Below are positions 1-7,785 of a stretch of DNA of 64,000 nucleotides, one piece after another (positions within the stretch are counted from its first letter, which is position 1; the number at the start of each line of letters is the position of its first letter). The stretch lies in the NCBI GenBank assembly GCA_014983025.1, contig JADCLP010000002.1:1-64000 (forward strand), in the 5' to 3' direction. A model generated the notes under the pieces. That model did not search any database and was not told the origin of the DNA. It was given only the letters and a program-made list of their open reading frames with translations. The stretch is from Erythrobacteraceae bacterium E2-1 Yellow Sea. GTDB lineage: Bacteria > Pseudomonadota > Alphaproteobacteria > Sphingomonadales > Sphingomonadaceae. The position numbers and the translations under genes are program-made.

Positions 1-77
1 CCGCATCGCGGGACATAAACACCACCCGGGTCACTTCTCGATGAAAATCCCGGGTCAACTCTCAGCGGTAATCAACA
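1..77. mobile_element. Probable terminal remnant of an IS21-type element
   Basis: Read on the minus strand from position 77, the sequence begins TGTTGATTACCGCTGAG and carries two spaced GACCCGGG-containing repeats (around 26-33 and 49-56). This resembles the multiple terminal repeats of IS21-family elements, which start with TG and contain tandem GACCC-type transposase sites. No istA or istB coding sequence is present because the window begins here, so the rest of the element, if any, lies to the left. The assignment is by pattern memory only; a chance GC-rich repeat is possible. Confidence 0.4.
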
Positions 78-158
78 ATCGTTAGATACAGAACTAACCG
101 AAAACCCTAGGGTTTTTAGGTCATTCTGAACCATCAGGACACTTGTAGAATTGAAGAA

Positions 159-174
159 ATGGTGCCAGAAGAGG
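159..174. repeat. Near copy of the tRNA-Leu 3' end (possible att remnant)
   Basis: The segment ATGGTGCCAGAAGAGG matches the plus-strand sequence at the 3' end of the tRNA-Leu gene (4,521-4,537) with one missing C, in the same orientation. The two copies bracket the accessory strip 175-4,520. Integrases of the tyrosine recombinase family often use a tRNA 3' end and leave a direct repeat at the far side. No integrase gene is seen, so this would be a decayed or minimal site. Confidence 0.5.
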
Positions 175-319
175 CATCACATTCGGCCTATTTTTCTGAA
201 TATTTTCAGGTATTTAGGTAATTCGGTTTATGCAAAGAGCCCGCAAAAGGCCCGCAAAAACCGTCTAATGCATTGGTTCGATGCCTTTTTCGGGACTCGA
301 ATCTTGATTTGCTTCTCCG

Positions 320-762
320 TCAGGGAGTGAATGTTCCGGCAGGCTCTGCGTAGCTCTTGATGCTCTTTTTGGGGCTTTCATGCCAGCCGATATTGAATGC
401 CCAATAGGTCGGAAAGAAATAGAGCGTTGAGTAAGGGAGGTGCTCGTGGATCCATCGAGCGAGTATCTGCCAATCGCCTTGCTCTTGGTGATTGGCCCAG
501 AAACTGGGAACGACCACACAAGCCATCGCCCCCATGTGTCCGTTCACATCGAGGCGATCCCAGATGTGCCCCGCGAAATTGCTCTCGTTCGAAGCACAGG
601 TGTAGCCGGCCTTCTTCTTGCGCTGCATCGCATTGCAAAAGCCATTTACCTCACACGAGCGATACGCAGACCGGATCGCAATCCTGCCCCAATGGTCTTG
701 AAGGGGTTCGAGCAATTCCTCGCATAGGTGTCTGCCTGCCTTGATCGCCAGGTCTGGATCAT
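320..762 (-). pseudogene. C-terminal fragment of an M15-like (DD-peptidase/hedgehog fold) protein, cut by IS3
   Basis: The minus-strand reading frame from about 762 to the stop at 320 encodes a coherent protein end of about 145 residues, including RSAYRSCEVNGF, a region ASNESNFAGHIWD and a WAFNIGWHE segment. This resembles the C-terminal part of uncharacterised M15-type peptidase-like proteins of proteobacteria, in which the SxxxH...D and later H residues lie in a zinc-binding fold. The N-terminal half is absent: upstream of about 762 the frame runs into IS3 OrfB sequence. No matching N-terminal half is found beyond the outer end of the IS3 remnant at 2,876, so this is more than a simple insertion; a deletion accompanied it. 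Fold assignment is from memory of the family; activity is not expected. Confidence 0.6.
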
Positions 763-983
763 CTGGCGGTTCTGCATCGACCAGCCCACCACTCGGCGGG
801 AGTAAAGGTCGATCACCACCGCCAGATAGGCAAAGCCCTCCTGCGTCCTGATGTAGGTGATGTCGGTCACCCATGTCTTGTCGGGTGCCGCGACATCGAA
901 CTGGCGGGCCAGCGTATTGTCGACCACCCTGGATGGCTTGCCACCATAGCTGCCCGGCCTGCGCTTGTAGCCGATCCTCGCTT
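711..983. repeat. Direct repeat copy 1 (273 bp) flanking the IS481 element
   Basis: Positions 711-983 are identical by eye to 1,985-2,257 (offset 1,274). The repeat contains about 50 bp of the peptidase fragment and about 220 bp of truncated IS3 orfB. It is far longer than a normal IS481 target duplication of a few bases. Confidence 0.9.
763..983 (-). mobile_element. IS3-family orfB fragment, left copy
   Basis: The minus-strand frame encodes part of the IS3 OrfB catalytic core, from SRVVDNTLARQFDVAAPDK through the first catalytic aspartate in WVTDITYI to SRRVVGWSMQNRQ, then switches into peptidase sequence at about 762. The second D and the E of the DDE triad are missing. It is the duplicate of the matching part of the larger remnant at 2,036-2,876 and cannot act. 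Confidence 0.85.
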
Positions 984-1984
984 GTAGCCATGCCGGGACT
1001 CGCGAGACACCTTTATGATCGCCCTAATCGGGCAGGAGGTGTTTCGAATGACGAAAGAAGATCAGCGCGAGATCCAACGCAAGCTGCGGGTGCTCCGGCA
1101 CGCCGAGCGTACCGGCCAGGTGGCGAAGACCTGCCGCTACTTTGGCATTGGGCGGGCCAGCTTCTACAGATGGAAGCGCGCCTATAAGCGAGACGGGGAA
1201 GCTGGACTGGCCAATGCCAAACCCATTCCAAAATCGTCGCCCAACCAGACGCCACCGGAGGTCGAGGAGAAAGTTCTTCATCTCCGAAGGAAGTACCATC
1301 TCGGGCCCGAGCGGATCATGTGGTACATGGCGCGCTATCATGCGGTTCGAATGTCGGATGCAACCGTCTATCGCATCCTCAGGCGTCACGGCCTGAACCG
1401 ACTTCCACGCGGCACGCGCGTTCGCAAAATCCATACCAAGCGGTATAACAAGCAGGTGCCGGGCCACCACATCCAGATGGATGTCAAGTTCCTGACTCTA
1501 ATCGGGAAGCGCGGCAAGAAGGTCCGCCGTTTCCAGTACACTGCCATCGACGATGCAACCCGCGTGCGCGCCCTCAAAGTCTACAAGCGGCATACTCAGG
1601 CCAACGCCATCGACTTCGTCAATCACATCATCGACAAGTTCCCCTTCCGCATCCGGGAAATACGCACCGACAATGGGCATGAGTTCCAGGCGAAGTTCCA
1701 CTGGCACGTCGAGGACCTCGGAATCCGCCACGCCTACATCAAACCCAGTTCACCTCAGCTCAACGGCAAGGTCGAGCGATCGCATCGCTCCGACAGCCAG
1801 GAGTTCTATCAGCTGCTCACCTACAAGGGCGACGTCGATCTCGAAGAACGCCTCGATGAATGGGAGCGCTTCTACAATTTCCATCGACCGCACGGCGCGT
1901 TCAAAGGAAAAACGCCTTATGAAGCGCTTCGCGAGAAGCTATAGAACAGGTCCAACCGTGTCTCGCCAGTCACCCGATGTTACA
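983..1984 (+). mobile_element. Complete IS481-type insertion sequence
   Basis: The element is about 1,002 bp. Its left end reads TGTAGCCATGCCGGGACTCG and the reverse complement of its right end reads TGTAACATCGGGTGACTGGC; both then continue GAGACAC, giving imperfect inverted repeats of about 28 bp. One transposase gene fills the interior. Instead of a short target duplication, both flanks are copies of the same 273-bp sequence. The ends and single DDE gene are typical of IS481. The intact ends and gene suggest it may still be mobile. Confidence 0.85.
1048..1944 (+). CDS. IS481-family transposase
   Basis: A 298-residue transposase. The N-terminal region (about 1-60) carries a helix-turn-helix with TGQVAKTCRYFGIGRASFYRWK, followed by a second HTH-like segment (VYRILRRHGLNR). 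The integrase core starts at about residue 130 and shows the DDE triad: D in HIQMDVKFL, D in EIRTDNGHEF and E in QLNGKVERSHR. The start at 1,048 is chosen because AGGAGGT lies seven bases upstream; an in-frame ATG at 1,015 has no such site. The gene has no frameshift or internal stop, so it appears functional. It inserted into an already truncated IS3 copy, and faces opposite to it. Confidence 0.93.
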   Translation: MTKEDQREIQRKLRVLRHAERTGQVAKTCRYFGIGRASFYRWKRAYKRDGEAGLANAKPIPKSSPNQTPPEVEEKVLHLRRKYHLGPERIMWYMARYHAVRMSDATVYRILRRHGLNRLPRGTRVRKIHTKRYNKQVPGHHIQMDVKFLTLIGKRGKKVRRFQYTAIDDATRVRALKVYKRHTQANAIDFVNHIIDKFPFRIREIRTDNGHEFQAKFHWHVEDLGIRHAYIKPSSPQLNGKVERSHRSDSQEFYQLLTYKGDVDLEERLDEWERFYNFHRPHGAFKGKTPYEALREKL

Positions 1985-2257
1985 AGCAATTCCTCGCATA
2001 GGTGTCTGCCTGCCTTGATCGCCAGGTCTGGATCATCTGGCGGTTCTGCATCGACCAGCCCACCACTCGGCGGGAGTAAAGGTCGATCACCACCGCCAGA
2101 TAGGCAAAGCCCTCCTGCGTCCTGATGTAGGTGATGTCGGTCACCCATGTCTTGTCGGGTGCCGCGACATCGAACTGGCGGGCCAGCGTATTGTCGACCA
2201 CCCTGGATGGCTTGCCACCATAGCTGCCCGGCCTGCGCTTGTAGCCGATCCTCGCTT
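1985..2257. repeat. Direct repeat copy 2 (273 bp) flanking the IS481 element
   Basis: Identical to 711-983. Its left edge is exactly the right end of IS481, and its right edge continues without a break into the rest of the IS3 remnant. The structure left flank-X-IS-X-rest is what unequal crossing over between two IS481 insertions 273 bp apart would leave. Confidence 0.9.
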
Positions 2258-2564
2258 TAATACCCGCCAGACTGGCGAGACGCGCCACGCGGTTCGGGCA
2301 GCAGGTCTCGCCCTGATCGAGCAGGTCGTCGTGCAGTTTGCAGTAGCCATAGACCTTGCCGCTGTCTTCCCACGCCTGCCGGAGCAGCTCGGTCTGCCGA
2401 GCATCTTCCTTCGCCCGTCTGCTCAACGGGTTCTTCAACCAGGCGTAGAAGCCGCTGGGCTGGATGCGAAGACACCGGCACATCACACGCACCGGGAACA
2501 GCGTGCGATGCTCGGCAACGAACGCGTATCTCACTTTGCATCCCTGGTGGAACGAAGTGGCCAA
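2036..2564 (-). pseudogene. IS3-family transposase OrfB, truncated
   Basis: From 2,564 the minus strand encodes an OrfB with the HTH_21-type start (CRCLRIQPSGFYAWLK), the region GKVYGYCKLHDDLLDQG and the first catalytic D in WVTDITYI, then breaks off after SMQNRQ at about 2,036, where about 50 bp of peptidase gene follow. The remaining DDE residues are gone. In addition, an in-frame TGA just upstream of the TTG at 2,564 blocks any programmed frameshift from OrfA into this frame. The copy is doubly dead. Confidence 0.88.
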
Positions 2565-2817
2565 AGGTCAAATACGCGGTGGCTTTTTTTAGGATGTCGC
2601 GCTCCTCGGTCACCCGCAGCAGCTCGCGCTTCAGCTGGCGGATCTCGGCATCCTTCGACCCATCTTCGGGCCGCCGTGCGAACTGCCGCTTCCATGCATA
2701 CAGCGAATGCTGGCTGACCCCGAGCCGCTGCGAAACCTCCGCCACCCGGTAGCCGCGCTCGGTGATCTGGGCCACCGCATCACGCTTGAACTCGTCGCTG
2801 AAATTAGCTTTCCCCAT
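2565..2817 (-). pseudogene. IS3-family OrfA (HTH protein), fusion frame broken
   Basis: Encodes about 85 residues starting MGKANFSDEFKRDAV, with the HTH_Tnp_1 helix-turn-helix (GYRVAEVSQRLGVSQHSLYAWK) and the leucine-zipper-like EIRQLKRELLRVTEERDILKK typical of IS3 OrfA. The run of seven A on the minus strand at 2,584-2,590 is the usual slippery site for OrfAB synthesis. Downstream of it the OrfA frame does not reach the expected early stop and OrfB lies in the wrong relative frame, which points to an indel of this copy between the two genes. OrfA itself could still be translated. Confidence 0.8.
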
Positions 2818-3133
2818 CGTCGCCTCCTGTCCTCAAATTTAGGAAAGAAGGCGTCCACAAATCTAGGGGCTATTCAACTGGAGAGCGACGGCGCAATAAC
2901 CCACCCCGCTCACAACGCATGTCGGAAGACAAAATTCAGCGCGAGACTCTCGCTCCGACCAGCCTCGCGCCGCTACATGTAATATCCGTACAAATTTCCC
3001 AAAAAGCCGACAGTCCGCAATCGGCCCAGTTTCTGTCACCATCGCTACGACAGTGATCCCGGAAAGCTTAGTACGGCGACACCTACCGATGACCTGAAAG
3101 CAACCGATAACAAGGGAGCCGGCGTCGGATCGC

Positions 3134-4123
3134 TTAATCGCGCTGCGGTTTCTTGGCATCCCATCGTTCAAAATGCGGCTTCAATACTTCGGGCAGCTCT
3201 TTGCAGAATTCTTCATCCAATGGGTAATGCCGCATGGCAACCCAGACTGCATCAAGCACGGCATTTCCTTGCTTGCGATCCTTGGGCTTCTTTTGCGGAT
3301 CGCGCTCACGCTTTTCTGCCATCCACAGTTTCTGCAAGGCGAACCATCGCGGATCGGGAACAACCATGCGCGCAGCTTCGCCGTCGCGTACACCAACGAC
3401 GCGGTCGACCGGTCGTCCATTCAACAGCCATTCCTGTTCGGGTAGCGGTATGGGCCGAGGTCGGTCCTGCAAAACTTGTCCGCTAATGCGGCTAGGGGCC
3501 GAAAGAATTTCCACCTCGTATGCCTTGGCGTTGCGTGCCTGGAAAGGCCGCTCGGTGTTCACCGAGTAGGTCAAGTCGGCTTCTTTAAGCACTTTCCATA
3601 AGGTTGGTCGGTCCTCATCAGCCTCGATTCCGGTCAACGCCATGTCAAAATCCAGTGTTGTGTCGGGCGCATCTCGAATGAATCCATTTGCCTCCAAGGC
3701 ATATGCAATCAGAGCGTTGGTGCCGACTACCATGGCCTGATCTCCAAGAAAACGAAGGCGGTCAGCTTCGCGCAGGATCTTGCCCGCCTCCGCCGGGAGC
3801 ATTGGGAGACGCAGCGCGCGGTACAGGCTCGCTTGTTCCTTGAGCGCGTCCTTGCTTCCTGAAAGACGTTCCTTGAGCTCTGCCTTCTCAGCCTTGTAAT
3901 CGTCGAATTCAGCCTGCTTTTCCTGATCGAGCGGGCCCTTGCTCTTCATCGATCCGCGCCGATCTGTAACCTCATAAAGATATTCTCGACCAGAAACCTC
4001 CTTGATGCGCATGTTGTAGGGCATCTCATTCAGCGCACGCAGGGCCTCCATCCAGACCTGGTAGGTCTGCTCGAGATTGACGATCACCCTTGCCTGTTCG
4101 TCGGAAAACGGTTTGAAGTTCAT
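3134..4123 (-). CDS. GSU2403-family nucleotidyltransferase-fold protein
   Basis: A 329-residue protein recognised as the GSU2403 / NTP_transf_8 type. Residues about 20-110 form a charged helical stretch (LDQEKQAEFDDYKAEKAELKERLSG is part of it, likely coiled). The nucleotidyltransferase core follows with the glycine turn VVGTNALIAYALEANGF (about 131-147) and the acidic strand TTLDFDMAL (about 154-162), which places two aspartates as in DxD nucleotidyltransferases. The C-terminal part resembles AbiEii-like proteins (WFALQKLWMAEKR, basic linker, then HYPLDEEF). Substrate is unknown for this family. It stands alone on the island, with no evident antitoxin beside it. The start overlaps a TTACCCTGCAAT motif repeated upstream, suggesting autoregulation. 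Being an orphan toxin-like enzyme or a solitary cargo gene are both possible. Confidence 0.75.
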   Translation of the reverse strand: MNFKPFSDEQARVIVNLEQTYQVWMEALRALNEMPYNMRIKEVSGREYLYEVTDRRGSMKSKGPLDQEKQAEFDDYKAEKAELKERLSGSKDALKEQASLYRALRLPMLPAEAGKILREADRLRFLGDQAMVVGTNALIAYALEANGFIRDAPDTTLDFDMALTGIEADEDRPTLWKVLKEADLTYSVNTERPFQARNAKAYEVEILSAPSRISGQVLQDRPRPIPLPEQEWLLNGRPVDRVVGVRDGEAARMVVPDPRWFALQKLWMAEKRERDPQKKPKDRKQGNAVLDAVWVAMRHYPLDEEFCKELPEVLKPHFERWDAKKPQRD

Positions 4124-4126
4124 GTA

Positions 4127-4223
4127 TTACCCTGCAATCTGCGATTTCACGAAAATGCAGGGTAAAGACCGGAAATGCAAGATTTACGCAGCATCTCCTC
4201 AATTCATACGAATTGCAGGGTAA
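4127..4223. promoter_or_regulatory. Repeated TGCAGGGTAA motifs upstream of the nucleotidyltransferase gene
   Basis: Three related sites lie in 97 bp: TTACCCTGCAAT at 4,127-4,138, ATGCAGGGTAA at 4,155-4,165 and ATTGCAGGGTAA at 4,212-4,223. The outer two are a perfect 12-bp inverted repeat; the middle one is in the same orientation as the right one. The site nearest the gene ends three bases before its ATG and includes its AGGG ribosome-binding region, so a bound protein would block both transcription and translation. Beyond it, 4,224-4,521 contains no recognisable gene. Confidence 0.6.
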
Positions 4224-4521
4224 GTTGCCTAGACCGCTCCCCAAACTTCCCCAAGCGTGGCAATCGCTCAAGAGACAGGAAAGAGGCGTTCCTCACGGGA
4301 ATGACGATGCGGGCCTCCGAATTCGGATTTTCAGAAGGCCCACAGAAAGGCCCGCAAGAATTTCAAGCCAGAATGATCCGGGACTATCGATGATTCGAAC
4401 GCTGGAGACCGATAGGCATTGAAAGAGAAGGGAAAAGACAAGCCGAGACAAGAATTTGGAGAACCAATGTGAGTCCTCAAAGTATCCCATTTTTTCTATG
4501 TATTTCAATGCTTTAAGCTAA

Positions 4522-4608
4522 TGGTGCCCAGAAGAGGACTCGAACCTCCACGCCCTTGCGAGCGCCGCCACCTGAAGACGGTGCGTCTACCAATTCCGCC
4601 ATCTGGGC
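4522..4608 (-). tRNA. tRNA-Leu (anticodon CAG)
   Basis: An 87-nt class II tRNA on the minus strand. The acceptor GCCCAGA pairs with TCTGGGC, followed by A and an encoded CCA (4,522-4,524). The D arm has GGCGGAATTGGTAGACGC, typical of tRNA-Leu. The anticodon arm CCGTC-TTCAGGT-GGCGG gives anticodon CAG. A long variable arm (CGCTCGCAAGGGCG) and GTTCGAGTCC in the T loop complete it. Its 3' end is the apparent boundary of the accessory region to the left. Confidence 0.97.
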
Positions 4609-4655
4609 ACATATGCGACAAGTCATCAAAGCCTTTGCCGCTGGGTAGGCGCGGG

Positions 4656-4685
4656 CCAATAGCGACAGGTTACCCCCTCTGTCAA
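4656..4685 (-). promoter_or_regulatory. Likely promoter of tRNA-Leu
   Basis: On the minus strand TTGACA (4,680-4,685) is followed after 18 bases by TATTGG (4,656-4,661). It lies about 48 bp upstream of the tRNA 5' end and faces it. Confidence 0.6.
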
Positions 4686-4788
4686 CGCAAGAAAACGCAG
4701 CTTCTTGCCTGGAAGACTTGCAGGCTATCACGCCTTGGGGCAATGCGCGGCGCATAAAGTGCAAACCAAGCGATAATGGACCAACCCC

Positions 4789-5742
4789 ATGGCCAAGAAT
4801 GACACATTGAATGGAAAGCTTGTCACTCTGTTCGGTGGCAGTGGATTCCTGGGCAATTATGTCGCCCAATCATTGCTGAAGCGCGGCGCGCGCCTGCGCA
4901 TCGCCAGCCGTCATCCTGAAAAAGCCTACAAGCTGAAGCCGCTCGCCAATCTGGGCCAGATCCAGTTCGTTAACTGCGACATCACGCACGGTGACAGTAT
5001 CAGGGCTGCACTGTACGGCGCAGATGCCGCAATCAACCTTGTGGGTGCCTTTGGCGGCGATCAGATGAAATTGATGGGCCAGGCACCAGGCAAGATTGCC
5101 CAAATCGCCATGGAATATGGCCTGGAAGCATTTGTCCATATCAGCGCGATTGGTGCCAATACAGAATCACCTGCCACCTATGCCCAGGCCAAAGCACAGG
5201 GAGAAACAGAGGTTCTGGCGGCTTTTTCCAAGGCTACCATCATCCGTCCATCAGTTATTTTTGCCGCTGACGATGATTTCGTGAACATGTTCGCCCAGCT
5301 GATCCAGATGCTGCCGGCACTGCCTGTATTCGGGCCCAAGGCCAGGCTGCAGCCAGTCTTTGCCGACGATGTGGCAGAAGCGATCGCAGTGGTGGTGTGC
5401 GATCCGGCCCAACATGGTGGCAAGACCTATGAGCTGGGCGGTCCCGAAATATTGACCATGATGGAACTGCATCAAAGAATTGCAGATACGCAGGGTCGCG
5501 ACCCTAACCTTATCGCCATGCCTGATTTTGCCTCTGCGATGTTTGCCAGCCTGCCGCTGACGCCCATGTCGCGTGAGCAATGGGCATTACTGAAGGCGGG
5601 CAATGTAGCCTCAGGCGATTTCCCCGGCTTTGCAAAATTAGGTATCGAGCCACGCCCGCTGGGCCTGTTCCTTGACCGCTGGATGGTGAGGTTCCGCAAC
5701 CATGGCAGGTTCGGGCTGAACGGTAACATAGCTGCCAGCTAG
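4789..5742 (+). CDS. NDUFA9-like NAD(P)-binding protein (complex I assembly/subunit family)
   Basis: A 317-residue extended short-chain dehydrogenase. The Rossmann motif GGSGFLG is at residues 16-22, and the SDR-type serine/tyrosine region appears as FVHISAIGANTESPATYAQAKAQGE. This combination matches the complex I NDUFA9 subunit family, in which the bacterial members bind NADPH and are associated with respiratory complex I or quinone metabolism rather than catalysing a known reaction. No signal peptide is present; cytoplasmic, perhaps membrane-attached through the basic C-terminus (DRWMVRFRNHGRF). It stands alone, transcribed away from tRNA-Leu, and meets nfeD tail to tail across 22 bp. Confidence 0.85.
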   Translation: MAKNDTLNGKLVTLFGGSGFLGNYVAQSLLKRGARLRIASRHPEKAYKLKPLANLGQIQFVNCDITHGDSIRAALYGADAAINLVGAFGGDQMKLMGQAPGKIAQIAMEYGLEAFVHISAIGANTESPATYAQAKAQGETEVLAAFSKATIIRPSVIFAADDDFVNMFAQLIQMLPALPVFGPKARLQPVFADDVAEAIAVVVCDPAQHGGKTYELGGPEILTMMELHQRIADTQGRDPNLIAMPDFASAMFASLPLTPMSREQWALLKAGNVASGDFPGFAKLGIEPRPLGLFLDRWMVRFRNHGRFGLNGNIAAS

Positions 5743-5764
5743 ATCTGCATTCGAGCTGAGCCTG

Positions 5765-6253
5765 TTAAGTCTGATCTTGATCGGGATCTTGCGTGCCTGC
5801 TGACAGCAGCATTGCAGGTTCAACCAGCAAGATCGCCCCATCATTGCCTGTTATGCGTACCCGCGCACCCACAGGCAGATCAGGCCCCTTTGCCAACCAT
5901 TCGCTATCGCCATGGCGGACGCGCCCTGTGCCGCCGTCAATCGCCTGAGTGACCGTGGCCGTATCGCCAACCAGACGAGAGCCACGCCGGTTCATCAAGG
6001 GATCAGAGCTTTCAATCGGCGAATCACGCAGGAAACGGCGTGCGCTGAAAGCTGAAATCAGCGCCAGCGAGACAAAGATCACCACCTGGGCGGGCAGCAT
6101 CAGGCCCAGTGCGAAGGTCAACATGCCAGTGATGACCGCAGCCACGGCCAACCAGATCAGATACACTCCCGGCACAAGTATCTCGAGTGCGGCCAGCACC
6201 AGCCCGATCGAGATCCAGACCCAGTGCGGATCGAAAGAATCGAACCCGTTCAT
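5765..6253 (-). CDS. NfeD family membrane protein
   Basis: A 162-residue short NfeD protein. Hydrophobic segments span about residues 11-65 (ISIGLVLAALEILVPGVYL, then two more), and the C-terminal half (about 85-150) has the OB-fold pattern GSRLVGDTATVTQAIDGGTG...GARVRITGNDGAILLVEP. NfeD proteins are partners of SPFH/stomatin proteins, which is consistent with the gene immediately upstream: its ATG shares one base with the stop codon of the SPFH gene (TGATG), so translation is probably coupled. The role is membrane quality control or microdomain organisation, by family knowledge. Confidence 0.9.
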   Translation of the reverse strand: MNGFDSFDPHWVWISIGLVLAALEILVPGVYLIWLAVAAVITGMLTFALGLMLPAQVVIFVSLALISAFSARRFLRDSPIESSDPLMNRRGSRLVGDTATVTQAIDGGTGRVRHGDSEWLAKGPDLPVGARVRITGNDGAILLVEPAMLLSAGTQDPDQDQT

Positions 6254-7242
6254 CAGCTGTCGCCTGAACGCGGCACGCTGGCGCGTGGCCGGTTATCGGG
6301 GATAGGTGTGCCCGCCTTGGCCGTGACATCACCTTCGCGCGGCACAATGGCATCCTTCACCAATTCGCCGATACCGCCCAAAGATCCGATCAGCTGGGTT
6401 GCTTCCACCGGGAACAGGATTGTCTTGGCATTGGGGCTATCCGCAAACTTGCCAACCGCCTTGGTATATTCCTGCGCGATAAAATAATTGATGGCCGAAC
6501 TGCCAGATGAGGCGATAGCATCTGACACCATTTGCGTTGCGCGCGCCTCTGCCTCTGCTGCACGTTCGCGGGCCTCTGCATCACGGAACTGTGCCTCTCG
6601 CTTGCCTTCTGCTTCCAGAATGGCGCTCTGTTTGCGGCCTTCTGCGCGCAGGATGGAGCTGGTCTTGTCCCCTTCTGCCTCCAGGATTTCGGCACGCTTC
6701 AGGCGTTCCGCCTTCATCTGGCGCGCCATCGCTTCTGAAATATCATGCGGTGGGCGGATATCCTTGATCTCAACACGGGTGATTTTCACGCCCCATGGTG
6801 ATGTGGCATGGTCCACCACTGCCAGCAGGCGCGCATTGATTTCATCACGCTTTGACAGCGTCTCGTCCAGATCCATGCTGCCCATAACGGTACGTAGATT
6901 GGTTGTGGTCAGCGCCATGATAGCAGCATAAAGATTGTGCACCTCATAGGCTGCCTTGCCAGCATCCAACACCTGGAAGAAGACGACGGCATCTACGCCC
7001 ACCATAGCGTTGTCAGCCGTAATGATTTCCTGGCCGGGAATATCCAGAACCTGCTCCATCATGTTCACCTTCTGCCCGACACGGTCAAAGAAGGGGATCA
7101 ACAGATGCAGACCAGGCTGAGCAGCCATGGTGAAACGGCCAAGCCGCTCAATCGTATAGACATAACCCTGCTTCACGACCCGCACGGCCATGATCAGAAA
7201 TACGAAAAGCAGGAACAGCAAAGCTGCCAGCACAAATTCCAC
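6253..7242 (-). CDS. SPFH domain (paraslipin/QmcA-like) membrane protein
   Basis: A 329-residue stomatin-like protein. One N-terminal membrane helix ([18 protein letters not shown], about 3-20) is followed by the SPFH domain ([20 protein letters not shown] onward) and a long alanine/glutamate-rich coiled coil (about 190-260, with [18 protein letters not shown] repeats). The GTG at 7,242 is preferred as start because GGAGGAG lies about nine bases upstream and the membrane helix then begins at once; longer starts would add a basic tail with no support. It forms a two-gene operon with nfeD, as in E. coli qmcA-ybbK. Likely a membrane scaffold linked to proteolysis. Confidence 0.92.
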   Translation of the reverse strand: MEFVLAALLFLLFVFLIMAVRVVKQGYVYTIERLGRFTMAAQPGLHLLIPFFDRVGQKVNMMEQVLDIPGQEIITADNAMVGVDAVVFFQVLDAGKAAYEVHNLYAAIMALTTTNLRTVMGSMDLDETLSKRDEINARLLAVVDHATSPWGVKITRVEIKDIRPPHDISEAMARQMKAERLKRAEILEAEGDKTSSILRAEGRKQSAILEAEGKREAQFRDAEARERAAEAEARATQMVSDAIASSGSSAINYFIAQEYTKAVGKFADSPNAKTILFPVEATQLIGSLGGIGELVKDAIVPREGDVTAKAGTPIPDNRPRASVPRSGDS

Positions 7243-7483
7243 GGCGGTTCTCCTCCATTGCAGAATAGAACACAGCCTAACCCGCCCTGCGCCATTGTCC
7301 AAGCGAAAGCGGTGTAGTTTGAAATACATACCAAGCCGGGGATTTATCCTTTCCCCATTAACCCAATCGCGAAACCTCCAATGCTAAGTAAAAATCTGCC
7401 ATGCTTCTTTGTCGCTGGTGAAGACTGCCCCGCATAGAATGCACTAACCCTGACACGTAACCAGATGATGGAGTCTTTACGTC

Positions 7484-7774
7484 ATGGCGTCACTCGCCAG
7501 CCTTGAAAGAAACGCCCGCCCTCAGCTGCAATGCCGTTATCGCTCGGGGATGCGGCTCGAGCTCAATATATTGGAGGTTTCGGCGGGCGGCTGCATGGTT
7601 GAATCGCTGGGGTGGTCCGTCAGGCCAGACGAAGACATATCCATCAAGCTTCCCGGGCTTGGCTATCAGCCCGCCACGGTGGTGTGGATTGAAGATGGGC
7701 GCGCAGGCGTGGCCTTTGAAGAGCCGCTTTATGGCCCGATGCTGGAGCATATTGAACGGCTGCTAGCGGCCTGA
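7484..7774 (+). CDS. Small PilZ domain protein
   Basis: A 96-residue stand-alone PilZ domain: LELNILEVSAGGCMVES is the strand after the c-di-GMP switch, and PATVVWIEDGRAGVAFEEPL the closing strands. The canonical [D/N]xSxxG is here ExSxxG (EVSAGG), and the leading arginine motif is irregular (RNARPQLQCRYR), so c-di-GMP binding is uncertain. A GGAG precedes the start by about eleven bases. It is monocistronic and converges with the hydrolase gene 12 bp away. Such single-domain PilZ proteins are numerous in sphingomonads and mostly unassigned. Confidence 0.82.
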   Translation: MASLASLERNARPQLQCRYRSGMRLELNILEVSAGGCMVESLGWSVRPDEDISIKLPGLGYQPATVVWIEDGRAGVAFEEPLYGPMLEHIERLLAA

Positions 7775-7785
7775 ACTGGCCGCGC

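Larger units (their letters stand above)
2036..2876 (-). mobile_element. IS3-family element remnant (orfA side intact, orfB side lost)
   Basis: The outer end at 2,876 reads, on the minus strand, TGAATAGCCCCTAGATTTGT, a typical IS3-family left inverted repeat, followed by GGACGCC. orfA and the first half of orfB follow. The other end of the element is missing; the sequence passes into peptidase code at about 2,036. From 2,877 to 3,133 I see no gene, repeat or IS end. Confidence 0.85.

Noticed and set aside
4224..4521. Possible integrase remnant beside tRNA-Leu
   Set aside because: All six frames give short, low-quality peptides without the tyrosine-recombinase RHRY pattern.
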